Part shown: piece after piece, positions 23,744-32,510 of the stretch | Position numbering within the stretch: the stretch's first letter is position 1 | Layout: each line of letters starts with the position of its first letter | Origin: Gammaproteobacteria bacterium | Lineage (GTDB): Bacteria > Pseudomonadota > Gammaproteobacteria > Steroidobacterales > Steroidobacteraceae | Assembly (NCBI GenBank): GCA_020029535.1 | Contig: JAIBJM010000011.1 | Coordinates: forward strand, 1-44,999 | Direction of reading: 5' to 3' | DNA: 44,999 nucleotides | Position numbers and translations under genes: made by a program | The notes under the pieces: model-generated | Told to the model about the DNA's origin: nothing | The model's input: only the letters and a program-made list of their open reading frames with translations | Database searches by the model: none

Positions 23744-24823
23744 TCAGGCGCCAAAGTGAGCAGTCAGGGTTTCTGAAAGAATCTGATCGGGATAATCAGC
23801 CAGCATGCAGGCGGCGCCCAGACGCTTGAGCAGCACCAGTCGTATGCGTCCGGACTGGACCTTCTTGTCGATGCGCATGAAATCGAGCGCAGCGGCAGCT
23901 CCGATACGGGGCGGCTCGGTGCGCAAGCCCGCCGCATTGAGCAGCGCCTTTACTCGCGATACATCGCCGGCGGCGAGCATGCCCATTCGATGCGACATAT
24001 CCGTGGCAATGAGCAATCCGGCCCCGACGGCCTCACCATGCAACCAACCCACATACCGGGTCGCTGCCTCAATGGCATGGCCGAACGTATGGCCCAGATT
24101 CAGCAGTGCGCGATCTCCGTGCTCACGTTCATCGCGAGCCACAATGTCTGCCTTGATCTGGCACGACCTGAGAATGGCCTGTTCAAGGGCTGCCGGATCC
24201 CTGGCCAGCATCTTCGTCATGTTCTTCTCAAGCCACTCAAGAAACCCGACATCGCAGATCAGTCCGTACTTGATGATCTCGGCAATACCCGCCTGAATCT
24301 CCCGATCAGGCAGCGTGCGCAGCAGATCCGTATCGATGACGACAGCCTTCGGTTGATGAAAGGCCCCGATCATGTTCTTGGCGGCAGGATGATTCACTGC
24401 AGTCTTGCCGCCCACGGACGAATCCACGTCGGCCAGCAATGTGGTCGGCACCTGGATGAAATCGATGCCGCGCTGATAGCAAGCGGCAACGAACCCGGCC
24501 AGATCGCCGACCACACCACCACCCAGCGCAAGCACTGCGGCATCGCGGCCGAAGCGATTTGCGATCAGCACGTCAAAGACCTTTTCGGCCGTGCCAAGCG
24601 ACTTGTGCTGCTCGCCATCAGGCAGGATGGCTTCCACGACATTGCGGCCAGCCAAAGCGTTGCGAACGCGTTCTGCGTACAGCGGCGCCACCACGGTATT
24701 GCTGATCAGCAGCACATCACGCGCAGATGTTGCGGCTGCGAGCAGCTTGCTGTCCCCCGACAGGCCGCCGCCCACGTGTATGGGATACGAGCGCTCGGCC
24801 AAGCCGACGGTAAGTGTCTGCAT
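23744..24823 (-). CDS. aroB: 3-dehydroquinate synthase
   Basis: Converts DAHP to 3-dehydroquinate, using NAD+ and a divalent metal, in the shikimate pathway. The 359 residues match AroB. NAD-binding DGEQHKS and GGGVVGDLAGFVAA are visible. VDSSVGGKTAVNHP and the metal-site region (EIIKYG, then GHTFGHAIEA and GWLHGEAVGAG) are intact. It is second in the aroK-aroB-pyrF operon, 10 bp after aroK. aroKB downstream of the pil genes is conserved in gammaproteobacteria. Confidence 0.97.
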   Translation of the reverse strand: MQTLTVGLAERSYPIHVGGGLSGDSKLLAAATSARDVLLISNTVVAPLYAERVRNALAGRNVVEAILPDGEQHKSLGTAEKVFDVLIANRFGRDAAVLALGGGVVGDLAGFVAACYQRGIDFIQVPTTLLADVDSSVGGKTAVNHPAAKNMIGAFHQPKAVVIDTDLLRTLPDREIQAGIAEIIKYGLICDVGFLEWLEKNMTKMLARDPAALEQAILRSCQIKADIVARDEREHGDRALLNLGHTFGHAIEAATRYVGWLHGEAVGAGLLIATDMSHRMGMLAAGDVSRVKALLNAAGLRTEPPRIGAAAALDFMRIDKKVQSGRIRLVLLKRLGAACMLADYPDQILSETLTAHFGA

Positions 24824-24833
24824 GACGTGGATT

Positions 24834-25364
24834 CTACTGCGTAGGCTGCTGCTGCCTGAACCTGGTCAGGATTTCTTCCGCCACCGCGTGGACTTTGCGG
24901 GAATCCGTGGGGACCACGAAGTCGGCTATGGAACGGTACAGGGGATCACGGATGGCGAGCAGCTCGGTGAGACGCTGGCGGGCATCCACACCATGCAGCA
25001 ACGGACGATGGCGCGTACGTGCGGCCCGCTCGGCCTGCTGTTCGGGAGAAGTTTCGAGATAGCACACGTAACCATGCTCGTGCAGCAGCTGTCGACTGGC
25101 TGGATCCAGCACCGCGCCACCGCCGGTCGCCAGCACCACCGGTTGGCGACGGACCAGCACCGCGATCATGTCGCGCTCGCGCTGGCGGAAACCAGCTTCA
25201 CCTTCCCGCTCGAAGATCAGCGGAATGTCGGCGCCGGTGCTGACCTCGATCTCGTGGTCGCTGTCGACGAAGGGATGGTCCAGCAACCGCCCGAGCTGCT
25301 TGCCAACGGCGGTCTTGCCGGAACCCATGGGCCCCACGAGATATAGATTGCTACTGCCGAGCAT
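24834..25364 (-). CDS. aroK: Shikimate kinase
   Basis: Phosphorylates shikimate with ATP. The 176 residues have the Walker A loop GPMGSGKT (11-18), the shikimate-binding FVDSDHEIE with its Asp residues, the GEAGFRQRE motif containing the substrate Arg, LATGGGAVLD, and the lid segment with RHRPLL. The ATG has GGA about seven bases upstream. In most relatives it follows pilQ directly. Here a 1.7-kb Ig-like lipoprotein gene and a terminator (25391-25418) intervene, so aroK probably has its own promoter in the roughly 26 bp past the terminator or overlapping it. Confidence 0.96.
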   Translation of the reverse strand: MLGSSNLYLVGPMGSGKTAVGKQLGRLLDHPFVDSDHEIEVSTGADIPLIFEREGEAGFRQRERDMIAVLVRRQPVVLATGGGAVLDPASRQLLHEHGYVCYLETSPEQQAERAARTRHRPLLHGVDARQRLTELLAIRDPLYRSIADFVVPTDSRKVHAVAEEILTRFRQQQPTQ

Positions 25365-25390
25365 CGTTGATCCAGAGAGGTCGGCATCAT

Positions 25391-25418
25391 AAACAAAACG
25401 GCTGCCCGAAGGCGGCCG
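25391..25418 (-). terminator. Rho-independent terminator after the Ig-like lipoprotein gene
   Basis: Read on the minus strand, the stem CGGCCGCC (25418-25411) closes a TTCG tetraloop with GGCAGCCG (25406-25399; one mismatch) and is followed by TTTTGTTT (25398-25391). The stable tetraloop and U-tract make this a convincing terminator. It lies about 24 bp past the stop codon at 25442 and before aroK. Confidence 0.85.
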
Positions 25419-25441
25419 CTTTGAAGTCTGGGCTGCTCAGT

Positions 25442-27184
25442 TCAAGACACTTCGACAGTAAGAGAAAAGGTTGTGGCTGTTTTTGATGTCGGAGTAGTAA
25501 TGGTCAGGGTAACCACGCCTGTACCTGTGGTCGTACCCGATGTGACGTTGAATGAGAAGCGCGTAATGCCGCCTGTACGGACGTCTGACGGAGGCAGGAT
25601 GGGGATGGTGCTGCAGGGAACGGTTGCAGTGCTCGGCTGGGTGACGCCCAACCCTGCACCGCTGGCTGACAATGTCACCGTAGTGCCGCCAGGCATCACA
25701 TTGTCTCTGGCGTCGCGGACCCAGAACGTAATTGACCCTGCGCCGTTCACGCCCATTGAGTAATCGGTACTGGTACCAGCAGCAAGGTTGGTGGCGAACA
25801 CATCTACGTCGGGGACAGTGCCTGAAAGGATGATCAGATTCTGCTCACCGATGCCGGTGGAGCGCGTGGACGCGGCGCCGCAACGGCCCGACGTGTCGTT
25901 ACATAGCACGCCATTGAACAACGAATCCGCTGAATCGCGTGTACCGTTATTATTGAAGTCGAAGAAATCCTCGCCGCTCTGATAGGAGAGATCCTCATCA
26001 TCGTCGCGGAACGGTTCTGCCAGATCTGAAAACAGCTCCGAGTTGTCGAACGCGCCGTTGCCATTCGCGTCAGTGAATGATTCCTCGCCGATTGCCTTGG
26101 CGAGCAATGTAACGCGCCCGTCTGTCGGACGTGGATTCGAGCTGCGGAAATTGACCGTACACAGGCCGCCTTCGGTGGCCGTCGTAGTGGTAGTGCATTG
26201 CGACTGAATGTTGCCGCCTTCGGCAGTAAAGGTTATTGCGGTACCGTCTGGCACAGGGTTCTGAAAGCGATCACCCAACCGCGCGGTGACCGGTGTCGTG
26301 GTGCCATCAATATTCCAGCCTTCAATGTTGTAGCAGCCAACAGCGAGCGAAAAGCTGTTCGCCGTGGGAATACCGGTGGTAATCGTCAGCTGGCTGGACT
26401 GGGTTGAAATCGATGCACCAGAAACCATTACTGTTGCCGTCACCTTCACAGAGGTTGCCACGGTGCCAGCATTGACGATGGCTTGCACTCGCCCTTGCGA
26501 ATCGCTGATGGCAGATGAGTCCGTCAGCGAAACGCCGCCCACTGAAGTGTTCAATGCGAAGGTCACCGTTGAATTGGCCACCGGACCGCCGGCCTGATCC
26601 TGCACCTGGAATACCACCGTTGAAGTCTCCGGGCGGCCGGCATCGCCGGTGCCCTTGAGAGCGATATTGGTCGGTGTTGCCGACACAAACGCGATGGAAC
26701 CCACCGAAGCCGGGGCGACGGTGACGACGCCGGTCGCCGACAGCGCCCGCGCCTCCACGGTCGTCGAAGCTGTGACCGTATCCGCACCACTGCAGCCGCG
26801 CGCCACATAGGTAACGGTGGCGAGACCTGTGGTCGTTGTAACCGTGGGTGTGGCGGTGCCATTCACCTGGATCTCGGCATTGCCGCCCGCAATGCACAGC
26901 GAATTGAACGTGATATCGGCAGATCCGGTGTAAAGACTGCCGTCAGTCTGCACCAGGGATACCGTCAAACTGGTCGAACCGCCCGAGGAAAGGTTCGCGT
27001 TGGATATGTCGATGGATCCCTGCACAAACGACGCGCCAGTTCCATAGCCGATCTGAACTACAGTAGTACCCCCTGTACCACCATCATCCGGATTTCCAAA
27101 AGAGCTGTCATCGCCACCGCCGCACGCAGCAAGCGTGAGGCTGATCAGGGCCATGAAGATTCCAGTTTTACGCATCGTATTCAC
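25442..27184 (-). CDS. Ig-like (Big_1-type) lipoprotein with calcium-binding-like loops
   Basis: A 580-residue predicted lipoprotein. The signal peptide ends in the lipobox LAAC (Cys at 21) followed by GGGDDSSFGN. Several Thr/Ser/Val-rich beta-sandwich repeats follow. They carry the Big_1 pattern (VVFQVQDQAGGPVANSTVTFAL then SDSQGRVQAIVNAGT) and a later RDNVMPGGTTVTLSASG unit. Between them are EF-hand-like Asp/Asn loops, DANGNGAFDNSELF and DFNNNGTRDSADSLF, plausibly binding Ca2+. It is likely an outer-membrane surface adhesin or structural protein. It sits 40 bp after pilQ and ends at a strong terminator, so it probably shares the pilus transcript. A role in pilus function is inferred from position only. 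Confidence 0.82.
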   Translation of the reverse strand: MNTMRKTGIFMALISLTLAACGGGDDSSFGNPDDGGTGGTTVVQIGYGTGASFVQGSIDISNANLSSGGSTSLTVSLVQTDGSLYTGSADITFNSLCIAGGNAEIQVNGTATPTVTTTTGLATVTYVARGCSGADTVTASTTVEARALSATGVVTVAPASVGSIAFVSATPTNIALKGTGDAGRPETSTVVFQVQDQAGGPVANSTVTFALNTSVGGVSLTDSSAISDSQGRVQAIVNAGTVATSVKVTATVMVSGASISTQSSQLTITTGIPTANSFSLAVGCYNIEGWNIDGTTTPVTARLGDRFQNPVPDGTAITFTAEGGNIQSQCTTTTTATEGGLCTVNFRSSNPRPTDGRVTLLAKAIGEESFTDANGNGAFDNSELFSDLAEPFRDDDEDLSYQSGEDFFDFNNNGTRDSADSLFNGVLCNDTSGRCGAASTRSTGIGEQNLIILSGTVPDVDVFATNLAAGTSTDYSMGVNGAGSITFWVRDARDNVMPGGTTVTLSASGAGLGVTQPSTATVPCSTIPILPPSDVRTGGITRFSFNVTSGTTTGTGVVTLTITTPTSKTATTFSLTVEVS

Positions 27185-27224
27185 CTGAGCTATTGATCCC
27201 GAATGACTGTTTCCCCACAGTCAC

Positions 27225-29390
27225 TCAATTAACGGTCACCCCTTCGCGAATGATCTTCGGCGTGACGAAGATCAAGAGCTCATCCTTGTTGTTGACCTTG
27301 ATCGTGCTCTTGAACAGGTGCCCGAGCACCGGAATGTCGCCGATCATCGGCACCTTCTTGACCGTATCGCGCTGTTCGGTTTCCAGAATGCCGCCCAGCA
27401 CCACAGTCTGCCCATCACCCACCAGCACCTGCGTGGTCAGCGTGCGCGTGTCGATGGACGGCACATTCACACCGCCCGAAGTCACGATCACGGTGCCCAC
27501 CGAATCCTTGGTGACGGCGAGATCGAGAATGATGTTGTTGTCCGGCGTGATCAGCGGCTTGACCTTCAACGACAGCACGGCCTTCTTGAACTGGATGGTG
27601 GTGCCACCCGAAGAGCCGCCTGCTGCCTGCTGATACGGAATTTCGGTACCCGCCTCGATGGTCGCTTCGCGCTGGTTCGATGTGATGACCCGCGGCGAAG
27701 ACACGATCTCGCCGCGGCCTTCAGCCTGCGCGGCAGACAGTTCGAGGTCGACGATGTAGTCGGAGCCCAGCAGCATGAAGGCGAGGCTCCCGGCCGGATT
27801 GGAGGCCGGCATGTTGACGTTGTAGCGGTTCGATGCGTTGGTTCCCGTCGCCACCGACACCGGATACACCGTGCCATTGGTACCCAGATTGGTGATCGCC
27901 GATTCGAGACCCAGGTCGGTAGCCGCCGCCGTGCCTGATGTCATCAGCAAGCCATCGTTGCCGTTGGTAGAGGTGCCGGTGACGCCGAAGCGTACACCCA
28001 GATCACGCTCGAAGTCGTCATTGACGATCACGATGCGCGACTCGATCAGCACCTGCCGTACCGGAATATCCAGCGTGGCCACCAGCTTGCGCACGTCGGC
28101 AATGCGATCGGAAGTGTCGGACAGCAGCAGGGTGTTGGTGCGTTCGTCCACCGCCACGCTGCCGCGCGACGACAACACGGAGTTGGCGGCAGCGCCCGCG
28201 CTCTTCAGCAGCGCAGCGATGTCGGAGGCTTTGGCATAGTTGACCTGCAGATACTCGGTACGGACCGGCGCCAGCTCCAGCAAGTCCTTCTTGGCAGCGG
28301 CATCCGCCTTCTCGCGTGCAGCAAGTTCTTCGGCCGGCGCAACAATGATGACGTTGCCTTCCTGACGCTTGTCCAGACCCTTGGTGCGCAGCACGATGTC
28401 CAGCGCCTGGTCCCAGGGCACGCTCTGCAATCGCAGCGTCACGCTGCCGGCGACCGAATCGCTGACCACGATGTTCTGCCCACTGGCATCAGCCAGCAGC
28501 TGCAGAACCGCGCGGGCCTCGATGTCCTGGAAATTCAATGACAGTTTTTCGCCCTTGTACGTCGGCCGGGTGTCGGCTGCGGCCTGGGCAGCACGACGCG
28601 GCTGCACTTCGACGACGTACTGATCATCTGTCTGATAGGCCAGCTGTTCAAAATCGCCGGCGGTATTGATGACGATGCGGGCGTCGTTGCCAACCTTCAG
28701 TGCGTCAAAGCCAGTCACCGGAGTCGCGAAATCCATCGCGTCATAGCGACGGGTCAGATTGCGTGGCAGCTCGGCGCCGCTGAAGTCGACCAGAATCTGC
28801 GAACCCTGCTGACGCAGGTCGATGGGCGTACGCGGGTCCGTCAGGCGCACAATCAGGCGGCCGCTGCCACCATCGCCACGACGGAAATCGATGCTGCGGA
28901 TGCCGCGCGCCACCGCTGCGGCTGAAGCCGTGCTCGAGGCCGCAGCAGCCGACGGTGCGGCCTGCGCAGCGGAGGCACCGACCAGCACCACGATGTCATT
29001 GCCCTGGACCCGTGTCTGATACGGCTGCATGGCATCAAGATTCAGCACCACACGCGCGCGGCCTTCCGCTTCCGCGGCCAGCACGGTGTCAATCCCGCCG
29101 GTGCGCACGTCAATGCGGCGTGAGGCCAACGCCAGGCTGGTGTTGGGCAGATCGAGCGAAATGCGCGCCGGCTTGTCGATGGTGAACGCCAGCGGTTCAG
29201 GAGCCGGACCGCTCAGATGCAGCGTCAGTTGCACCTGCTTGCCGGCAAGCGTCTGCACGTCGATGGACTGCAGCTTGTTGGCAGCCGGTTCAGCCGCACG
29301 GACGCCTTGCGCTGCAAGCATCAACGCCAGGGCTGCGAGCATGGCGCTCAGCAGCTCCCGGGTCCGATTGACGGCAATTGATCGATTCAT
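27225..29390 (-). CDS. pilQ: Type IV pilus secretin PilQ
   Basis: Forms the outer-membrane channel through which type IV pili pass. About 721 residues from ATG 29390, chosen because GGGAG lies eight bases upstream; the ATG at 29396 is too close to it. A signal peptide (LLSAMLAALALMLAAQGVRAAEP) is followed by two AMIN-like peptidoglycan-binding regions (about 45-110 and 165-260), the STN/N0 region (LNFQDIEARAVLQLLADAS), an N1 ring domain (EYLQVNYAKASDIAALLKS) and the secretin core with VPMIGDIPVLGHLFK. The order downstream of pilMNOP is canonical. Confidence 0.97.
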   Translation of the reverse strand: MNRSIAVNRTRELLSAMLAALALMLAAQGVRAAEPAANKLQSIDVQTLAGKQVQLTLHLSGPAPEPLAFTIDKPARISLDLPNTSLALASRRIDVRTGGIDTVLAAEAEGRARVVLNLDAMQPYQTRVQGNDIVVLVGASAAQAAPSAAAASSTASAAAVARGIRSIDFRRGDGGSGRLIVRLTDPRTPIDLRQQGSQILVDFSGAELPRNLTRRYDAMDFATPVTGFDALKVGNDARIVINTAGDFEQLAYQTDDQYVVEVQPRRAAQAAADTRPTYKGEKLSLNFQDIEARAVLQLLADASGQNIVVSDSVAGSVTLRLQSVPWDQALDIVLRTKGLDKRQEGNVIIVAPAEELAAREKADAAAKKDLLELAPVRTEYLQVNYAKASDIAALLKSAGAAANSVLSSRGSVAVDERTNTLLLSDTSDRIADVRKLVATLDIPVRQVLIESRIVIVNDDFERDLGVRFGVTGTSTNGNDGLLMTSGTAAATDLGLESAITNLGTNGTVYPVSVATGTNASNRYNVNMPASNPAGSLAFMLLGSDYIVDLELSAAQAEGRGEIVSSPRVITSNQREATIEAGTEIPYQQAAGGSSGGTTIQFKKAVLSLKVKPLITPDNNIILDLAVTKDSVGTVIVTSGGVNVPSIDTRTLTTQVLVGDGQTVVLGGILETEQRDTVKKVPMIGDIPVLGHLFKSTIKVNNKDELLIFVTPKIIREGVTVN

Positions 29391-29409
29391 TCGCATTACT
29401 CCCTGCCGA

Positions 29410-29931
29410 TCACTCGTTCAGCGCCAGCGCGGCGGGACGCTCCAGGTACCCGCCAAGGCCGTCCGGAACGACTTCACTCACATTGATTTTCGTAGCAGTG
29501 ATCTGCGTGATCCTGCCGTCATTCTGCCCAAGATAATTTCCGACCAGTGCCCGGTGCACACGGCCATCCTTGACCTGCACCAGTCCGTAGAACTTGCCGT
29601 CAAGATTCAGCGTGCCAACCATCCTCAGCGTATCGAGCGAAAACTGTTCGAGGAATTCGCGATTGCGGTTGGAGATGGGACGCGGTCCCGCCGCATTGGC
29701 GCCGGCCGAGCCGCCCGGCACAAAGGGCGAGCGCTTCAGATTGCCGGCGTAGACATAGGAGTCGTACGGCTTGACCTCCGGCAGAGATTCCACCCGTCCG
29801 CCTGGCTCGGCCTTGGTGGCTTCAATGTACTGATCCAGCTCGCCGTCGCGGCTTGAACAGCCGGCCAGAAGGCCAGCGCAAGCCAGAGCGATCACCGCGA
29901 CAGAGCCGGTATGTTGTCTATGCTGCTTCAC
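29410..29931 (-). CDS. pilP: Type IV pilus inner-membrane lipoprotein PilP
   Basis: A 173-residue lipoprotein that links the PilMNO inner-membrane complex to PilQ. GTG at 29931 is the preferred start: the GAGG ribosome-binding site overlaps the pilO TGA five bases upstream. It yields a clean lipoprotein signal (VAVIALACAGLLAGC, Cys25). A longer frame to 29985 would overlap pilO. The C-terminal beta domain has LDTLRMVGTLNLDGKFYGLVQVKDGRVHRALVGNYLGQNDGRI, a strong PilP signature. Confidence 0.96.
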   Translation of the reverse strand: MKQHRQHTGSVAVIALACAGLLAGCSSRDGELDQYIEATKAEPGGRVESLPEVKPYDSYVYAGNLKRSPFVPGGSAGANAAGPRPISNRNREFLEQFSLDTLRMVGTLNLDGKFYGLVQVKDGRVHRALVGNYLGQNDGRITQITATKINVSEVVPDGLGGYLERPAALALNE

Positions 29932-29938
29932 GGTTGCC

Positions 29939-30610
29939 TCAGGATCCTGCACCGGCTGCTCCGCGCCGCTGGGCCTGCGTCTCACGACGCTTCTCGGCCT
30001 CCACGGCCTGCACTTCCTGATCGTCCAGATAACGGTAGGTCTTGGCCGTCAGGTCCATTTGCAACTGGTCATAGGTTGCTGCGCGATCGGTCGGCTTAAT
30101 CTCGACATCATGCAGCGTGACGATACGGGGTAGCGCGGCGATGCCGGTGACAAATGCACCGAACTGATGGTAGCTGCCGGTCAGCCGGATCTTGATCGGG
30201 CGCTCGGCATAGAAATCGCGTTTGACCTCGTCCTGCGGCTGGAACAGCTTCTCTTCCAGAGCCGCCGCCAGGCCAGTCTGCGAGATATCAACCAGCAAAT
30301 TGTCGACTTCGGTCTTGCTGGGGAGCTGGCGCAGCATGGCGCCGAAGGACTTTTCAATGTCCTGCAGCTGTTGCTTGTAAACCGCCAGGTTGGTCGCCTT
30401 CGAATGCTTGGTCTTGAATTCGCTGCGCAGCGACTGCTCTTCGCCGCGCAACCGTTCCAGCTCCGGCTGCTGGTTCTGCCAGACGAAGTACCAGATGCAG
30501 AACACCGCCAGTACGACGAAGCACAGGACGACAGCTCCGGCGCGGACCGCAAACGGCCACCGACCGGGATCGCGCGGATCCAGTGTGCGCAGTTCTTCAA
30601 TCAGGTTCAT
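29939..30610 (-). CDS. pilO: Type IV pilus assembly protein PilO
   Basis: A 223-residue bitopic inner-membrane protein that heterodimerises with PilN. It has a short cytoplasmic N-terminus, one membrane helix (AGAVVLCFVVLAVFCIWYFVW, about 26-46), a coiled coil (QPELERLRGEEQSLRSEFKTKH), then a ferredoxin-like periplasmic domain including LPSKTEVDNLLVDISQTGL and IRLTGSYHQFGAFVTGIAALPRIVTLHDVEI. The ATG overlaps the pilN stop by four bases. The C-terminal tail is basic and Gln/Arg-rich. Confidence 0.96.
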   Translation of the reverse strand: MNLIEELRTLDPRDPGRWPFAVRAGAVVLCFVVLAVFCIWYFVWQNQQPELERLRGEEQSLRSEFKTKHSKATNLAVYKQQLQDIEKSFGAMLRQLPSKTEVDNLLVDISQTGLAAALEEKLFQPQDEVKRDFYAERPIKIRLTGSYHQFGAFVTGIAALPRIVTLHDVEIKPTDRAATYDQLQMDLTAKTYRYLDDQEVQAVEAEKRRETQAQRRGAAGAGS

Positions 30611-31209
30611 CGCGCCGCTCCTGCAGGTCTGCGGGCCGTCGCGGGCTTCGGTGCAGCGTCCTCGTCACCGGGCACCGGGATCTGGTCGGCATAAAGCACG
30701 AAGCTGTTGCCAAGGGTATTGCCGGCCTTGCTTTCAACCACTTCGAGTTCAGGGTCCCTGACCCACTGCGAAGCCGCGATGTTGCGCATGAACGTGGACA
30801 CGCGCGTCGAAGACTGCGCCACACCGTCGAACTTCAGACGTCGCCCGGTCTGCTTGAATGAAGTGAGATAGGTGCCGTCCGGCATCATGCTGGTGACTTC
30901 ATCGAACAGATGCACCACTTCCGATCGCGAGCGCTGCAGCTTGTCGATGACCTGCATGCGGGAAATGAAGCGCTGCTTCTGGCTTTCGAGATCGTTGATC
31001 TCCTGGATCTGACGGTCCAGCACGGTGATCTCGGCACGCAGCCGGTCGTTGCGTGACTGCTGCGAGTCAATCAGCGAGTTGAACAGCAGATAGGACACGA
31101 ACGCGGCGATGATGGCACCGAGCGTGGCGCCGCCCAGCGCCACCAGAAACGCCAGCTTGCGCTCCTTGCGTTGCTGCTCGCGCCATGGAAGCAGGTTTAT
31201 ACGAGGCAT
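30607..31209 (-). CDS. pilN: Type IV pilus assembly protein PilN
   Basis: A 200-residue inner-membrane protein. The N-terminus MPRINLLPWRE at ATG 31209 is the conserved PilM-binding peptide and fixes the start one base after the pilM TGA; the longer frame to 31233 would overlap pilM. One membrane helix (VALGGATLGAIIAAFVSYLLF) is followed by a coiled coil and the ferredoxin-like periplasmic domain (GTYLTSFKQTGRRLKFDGVAQS). The C-terminus extends as a Pro/Ala-rich tail. Confidence 0.96.
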   Translation of the reverse strand: MPRINLLPWREQQRKERKLAFLVALGGATLGAIIAAFVSYLLFNSLIDSQQSRNDRLRAEITVLDRQIQEINDLESQKQRFISRMQVIDKLQRSRSEVVHLFDEVTSMMPDGTYLTSFKQTGRRLKFDGVAQSSTRVSTFMRNIAASQWVRDPELEVVESKAGNTLGNSFVLYADQIPVPGDEDAAPKPATARRPAGAAR

Positions 31210-31210
31210 G

Positions 31211-32275
31211 TCAGTCGAAGCTCCGCAAGGCAAGGCCGCATGCAGTCAGCAAAGCGGTGCCATCACGCTGCACAGCCTGGGCGCGCGCGCGTGAAGACAG
31301 CTTCATCTGTCCCAGCGGGTCGCCGCGTTCCGCGGCAATGCCGACCCGGCTCTGGATGACTTCGGCCACGCCCGGTATGTTGGCGCAACCTCCGCAGACC
31401 AGAATCTTCTCGGGCTGTTCGCGTCCGCTGCCCGATGCGAGATAGAACTGCAACGAGCGGCTGACCTGCTGAGTCATGTCATCGGTGAATGGATCCAGCA
31501 CTTCAGCCTGGTAATTGCCGGGCAATCCGCCTTCTTTCTTGGCGCGACCGGCTTCTTCCATCGTCAGGCCGTAGGTACGCATGATTTCCTCAGTCAGCTG
31601 ATGGCCGCCGAAGGCGAAATCACGCGTATAGACAATTTTCAGATTGCGCAGCACGCTGAAGGTGGTGCTGGTTGCGCCGAAATCGACCACCGCAATCGAA
31701 CGATCGATGCCGCCATCGGGCATCTGGTGCGTCATCAGCCGGCAGGCGTTCTCCAGCGCGAATGCCTCCACATCAACGATGCGGGCTTCCAGGCCGGCAG
31801 CAGCCACCGCCGAGCGGCGCTGTTCGACATTGTCGCTGCGCGATGCCACCAGCAGCACGTCGATGGACTCGGCATCCTTGTCGGAAGGGCCCAGTACTTC
31901 GAAGTCGTAGGCCACTTCGTCCATGGGAAATGGAATGTACTGGTCGGCCTGCATTTCGACCTGCGCCTCCAGATCGGCATCGCGCAGGCCGCGCGGCATC
32001 TGGATGACCTTGGTGATTGCTGCGTCGCCGCTAATGGCTATGGCGGCTTCATGGCTGTCTGCGCCGGAGCGCTTGACGGCCCGGCGGATCGCGTCGCCGA
32101 CCGCTTCGGGATCGACGATCGACTTTTCGTTGATGGCATTGGGCGGTGTCGGCTCAGCCGCATAGGACTCGACACGATATTGGCCGCCAACCATGGCCAA
32201 CTCGATCAATTTGATTGACGAGGTGGTTATGTCGAGCCCCAGCAATTGGCGGTACTTACGCGAGAACAGGAACAC
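31211..32275 (-). CDS. pilM: Type IV pilus assembly ATPase-like protein PilM
   Basis: A 354-residue cytoplasmic actin/FtsA-like protein that binds the PilN N-terminal peptide. It has the nucleotide-binding motifs LLGLDITTSSIKLIEL (phosphate 1), AVVDFGATSTTFSVL (phosphate 2) and ILVCGGCANIPGV (adenosine). The start is GTG at 32275 with a purine-rich AAGGAAGG site. It is the first gene of pilMNOPQ and is divergent from the PBP1A gene, the usual gammaproteobacterial layout. Confidence 0.97.
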   Translation of the reverse strand: MFLFSRKYRQLLGLDITTSSIKLIELAMVGGQYRVESYAAEPTPPNAINEKSIVDPEAVGDAIRRAVKRSGADSHEAAIAISGDAAITKVIQMPRGLRDADLEAQVEMQADQYIPFPMDEVAYDFEVLGPSDKDAESIDVLLVASRSDNVEQRRSAVAAAGLEARIVDVEAFALENACRLMTHQMPDGGIDRSIAVVDFGATSTTFSVLRNLKIVYTRDFAFGGHQLTEEIMRTYGLTMEEAGRAKKEGGLPGNYQAEVLDPFTDDMTQQVSRSLQFYLASGSGREQPEKILVCGGCANIPGVAEVIQSRVGIAAERGDPLGQMKLSSRARAQAVQRDGTALLTACGLALRSFD

Positions 32276-32510
32276 GTTTTTCCTTCCTTGTCAGTAAGAT
32301 ACAGGCCAAACTGGTGACGCGCATTGGAATTGTCAGCAAATATATATCAGTCACTGGTTAAATTGAACGTGAGAACGCTCACGGATTTAGCTTGATTCGC
32401 ATTGCACCGGTTCTGCGCTCAGGCTGCATCCCACTGGTGGTCCCCGACTGTCATCGCGGACCAGTTCAACACGATGAAGCAAGTGCTGTACACAACAGGA
32501 GTCCGATTAG
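32276..32510. promoter_or_regulatory. pilM / PBP1A divergent promoter region with a CRP/Vfr-like palindrome
   Basis: A 235-bp spacer between divergent genes. At 32369-32382 is GTGA-N6-TCAC, the core of the CRP/Vfr consensus, extended by one pair to a 6-bp-arm inverted repeat CGTGAG/CTCACG. It is embedded next to AT-rich sequence (32338-32364), where promoters would be expected. CRP-family Vfr affects twitching motility in Pseudomonas, so control of pilM is possible. No clear -35/-10 pair is claimed. Confidence 0.4.
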
